Source: an uncultured Chlorobiaceae bacterium
GTDB taxonomy: Bacteria > Bacteroidota > Chlorobiia > Chlorobiales > Chlorobiaceae
Reading direction: 5' to 3'
DNA: 8,387 bases
NCBI GenBank assembly: GCA_903838095.1
Contig: CAILXE010000325.1
Location: 1-8,387, forward strand
Shown here: one piece after another, positions 6,689 through 8,387 of the stretch
Layout: each line of letters opens with the position of its first letter
Numbering within the stretch: the first letter of the stretch is position 1
Notes under the pieces: generated by a model
Databases searched by the model: none
Told to the model about the DNA's origin: nothing
What the model saw: only the letters and a program-made list of their open reading frames with translations
Position numbers and translations under genes: made by a program

Positions 6689-7705
6689 TCAGGGTTTTAT
6701 TGCCTCACACAGAAGGTGACCGTATTTTCTGACAGTACGAACATTACTGAATCCGATTGCCTCCAGAATCTCCTTGTATCTGCTCTGCTCTTTGAAGCCA
6801 AGCACCGAGAATGGCATTCCGGCCCCAAGAATGTAATGGCTCAGGTAATCAAAATTAGGATTTTCAGGATCATCAATAATCATGTCGAGAATGAGCAGTT
6901 TGCCTCCAGCCGGCAGGGCATCCCAGGCTTTTTTACACATCATGTCGGTCAACTGTTCGTTGGCGGAATACAAAATTCTGCAGAACATGACGGCGTCAGC
7001 TTCTGGATATGCATCTCTGTAAATGTCCACAGCCGATCCTCTCAGGCGGTCAGCAACACCTTTTTCAGCCGCATTTTCGTTAACGAGTTCAACGGCGCCG
7101 GGCAAGTTAAGTATAGTGGAATCAAGCTGTGGAAACTTTTTCAGCAGAGCTGCTGAAATATCACCAATGCCGCCACCGACGTCCACCAGCGTGTTTGCAG
7201 TTGAAAGATCAGCTTCTTCTTCCAGTAACATGATGGCGAAATGCGCATTACTGCGATGAATCTCTTCGAAATACCAATTCTCTTCTTTTGTTACCGGCGG
7301 GTAGGGCACCTCAGCCTTGAAGTTCAGCTCGCCTTTGACCGCATCGGCAATTTTCAGATAAAAATTATCCGAAAGATGTGCCATGGCTTTTGCTACAGGA
7401 AGCATATAAAGGTTAGGAAGCTCATCGTTGGGCAGAAACATCTGTTTCGCAAAAGGAGTAAGGCTCCATTTTCCTTTTTCTTCGGTAGTAATCCCCATTT
7501 GGCGGAGCGTTTCAAGCAGCATGACAAGTCTTGACGGCACCGCGCCTACACTTTTTGCAAGTGTTTCGGTGTCTTTGGCTTCCTCGGCAAGGTGTAAAAA
7601 AAGGTCCAGTTCAAGAGCGGCTTTAAAGCAGCCAGTTTCCACAAGCCCTTTAAAAATAATTTCGTTTGCTCTGTGATTATGCTTCAATAACTCGCTGGCG
7701 TTCAT
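6689..7705 (-). CDS. bchU: Bacteriochlorophyllide C-20 methyltransferase BchU
   Basis: BchU is a SAM-dependent methyltransferase that methylates the C-20 meso position of the chlorin ring, turning the BChl d type of pigment into BChl c (or the BChl e series) for chlorosomes. The 338-residue length equals that recalled for the Chlorobaculum tepidum enzyme. An N-terminal helical, dimerisation/winged-helix region (1-100, with AVPSRLVMLLETLRQMGI at 55-72) precedes an O-methyltransferase-like Rossmann domain with the SAM motif DVGGGIGD at 175-182. Tyr246 (in CRILYSANE) and His290 (in DYLSH), the residues implicated in catalysis and Mg binding in the known structure, are both present at the same numbers. 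The frame is unbroken, so an active enzyme is expected. The ATG at 7705 has no clear Shine-Dalgarno sequence. The gene is flanked on the same strand by two radical SAM genes and closed by its own terminator. Confidence 0.95.
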   Translation of the reverse strand: MNASELLKHNHRANEIIFKGLVETGCFKAALELDLFLHLAEEAKDTETLAKSVGAVPSRLVMLLETLRQMGITTEEKGKWSLTPFAKQMFLPNDELPNLYMLPVAKAMAHLSDNFYLKIADAVKGELNFKAEVPYPPVTKEENWYFEEIHRSNAHFAIMLLEEEADLSTANTLVDVGGGIGDISAALLKKFPQLDSTILNLPGAVELVNENAAEKGVADRLRGSAVDIYRDAYPEADAVMFCRILYSANEQLTDMMCKKAWDALPAGGKLLILDMIIDDPENPNFDYLSHYILGAGMPFSVLGFKEQSRYKEILEAIGFSNVRTVRKYGHLLCEAIKP

Positions 7706-7890
7706 AATAAAGAGATGCTGAATAGTTAGAGGAAATTAACATTGTGCTGAAAATCGAATAAAAACACCGGCTTCAGGGCCATTGGGATACCTGAGCTGAA
7801 ATGATTGCTGCTGAAAGCAGGTTGTCGTTGAAAAATTATGAGCCATCACAATCAGGTTTTTTATCAATAACCTAAAGGATCGATGCGCGA
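7706..7890. other. bchU upstream region
   Basis: This 185-bp gap between the upstream radical SAM gene and bchU should hold the bchU promoter. On the minus strand a CATAAT (-10-like) occurs in its first half, but no -35 lies at normal distance. Small hairpins are present (CTGCT/AGCAG around 7811-7823 and AGGTT/AACCT around 7854-7873), neither with a T run good enough to call a terminator. I see no coding sequence here. Confidence 0.4.
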
Positions 7891-8387
7891 TTATCCCTTG
7901 ATGTTATTGAGTTGCTGAAACGTATCAAGTTGTTCGCGAAGATTCTTTCTGAATGCAAGACTGGTCACAAGATTGAGTAATTTATAGGGATTTGCCCTGA
8001 CCCTGTTGGCAATGTTTTTCCATGAGTACGCTTTGTAATAGCTGGTCATGAATTTGTGCTGAAACTTTATCGGATCGTACTTGTCTGAGCGAATAACAAG
8101 ATTCATGGCGTTGTATTTTTCCCAATTTTCATCGGTAATCCACCCTTTATTTTTGTATTCCCAGTACATTGATGTTCCGGGATAGGGGGTGATAATCTGA
8201 AAAATCGGCATGAAAATATTATTCTTGCTGACGAACTGAACAAGATCATCCATATCCTCGTAACTGTCGAGAGCGGGATTCACCAGAAAATTTCCCTGAA
8301 CATTCAGTCCTGCCTGACGGCACTCCTCAATAAGACGGGCAAACTGGTCGGCTGAATTGACGTGGCCTTTATTGTAAGCTTCAAGCG
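7891..8387 (-). CDS. Partial radical SAM protein, C-terminal 164 residues
   Basis: This frame enters from the right edge (first whole codon at 8385-8383) and ends at the TAA at 7893-7891, giving 164 visible residues; the start and the Cys cluster lie outside the window. The segment has the end of a radical SAM barrel: [20 protein letters not shown], a D-rich helix start, and TPYPGT followed by EYKNKGWIT and WEKYNAMN. The same order of motifs occurs in the 608-residue protein at 4750-6576 ([21 protein letters not shown]), so the two are likely paralogs of the B12-binding radical SAM group. Unlike that protein, this one ends soon after the barrel with a basic helical tail. It is 185 bp upstream of bchU on the same strand, so it could share its transcript. 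Substrate unknown; a role in pigment modification is only suggested by position. Confidence 0.85.
   Translation of the reverse strand, partial: LEAYNKGHVNSADQFARLIEECRQAGLNVQGNFLVNPALDSYEDMDDLVQFVSKNNIFMPIFQIITPYPGTSMYWEYKNKGWITDENWEKYNAMNLVIRSDKYDPIKFQHKFMTSYYKAYSWKNIANRVRANPYKLLNLVTSLAFRKNLREQLDTFQQLNNIKG

Noticed and set aside
6527..7156. A 209-codon plus-strand frame overlapping bchU and the radical SAM start
   Set aside because: It crosses the strong bchU terminator and is antisense to conserved coding sequence on both sides.
7811..7873. Small hairpins upstream of bchU, considered as a riboswitch or a terminator of the upstream gene
   Set aside because: The stems are only about five base pairs with no T run and no match to a cobalamin or SAM riboswitch core that I can recognise.

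Overview
The window looks like chromosome from a green sulfur bacterium (Chlorobiaceae, Chlorobium/Pelodictyon type). The main evidence is a full-length bchU on the minus strand at 6689-7705. BchU is the bacteriochlorophyllide C-20 methyltransferase used to make the chlorosome pigments BChl c or e. Base composition looks close to half G+C by eye (not computed). There are no rRNA, tRNA, CRISPR, insertion sequence or phage signals, and gene packing is tight, as in an ordinary core chromosome.

Left part (1-1513), minus strand: the first 82 codons of an unidentified membrane protein run off the left edge. A 214-bp spacer follows with only weak structures, then tsaD, the tRNA t6A-modification gene.

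Middle (1538-4730), plus strand: a 75-residue, two-helix membrane protein is divergent from tsaD. It is followed by a compact cluster of a MoxR AAA+ ATPase, a DUF58 vWA-like protein and a secreted/anchored BatD-like protein. This is the front half of a Bat/MoxR-type locus. The expected vWA membrane proteins and TPR proteins are not in the window. The cluster ends at a hairpin-plus-T-tract terminator lying in the 19-bp gap to a convergent gene.

Right part (4750-8387), minus strand: in transcription order this holds the C-terminal part of a radical SAM protein entering from the right edge, then bchU with a strong intrinsic terminator, then a 608-residue B12-binding/radical SAM protein with an unassigned C-terminal extension. 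The two radical SAM proteins share C-terminal motifs and are probably paralogous. BchE, BchQ and BchR of the same pigment pathway belong to this broad superfamily, so a role in chlorin or another lipid/pigment modification is a reasonable but unproven inference.

I see no clearly new multi-gene system. The best leads are the radical SAM pair flanking bchU, the extra C-terminal domain, the inverted repeat in the leader of the 608-residue gene, and the shortened MoxR/DUF58 cluster.
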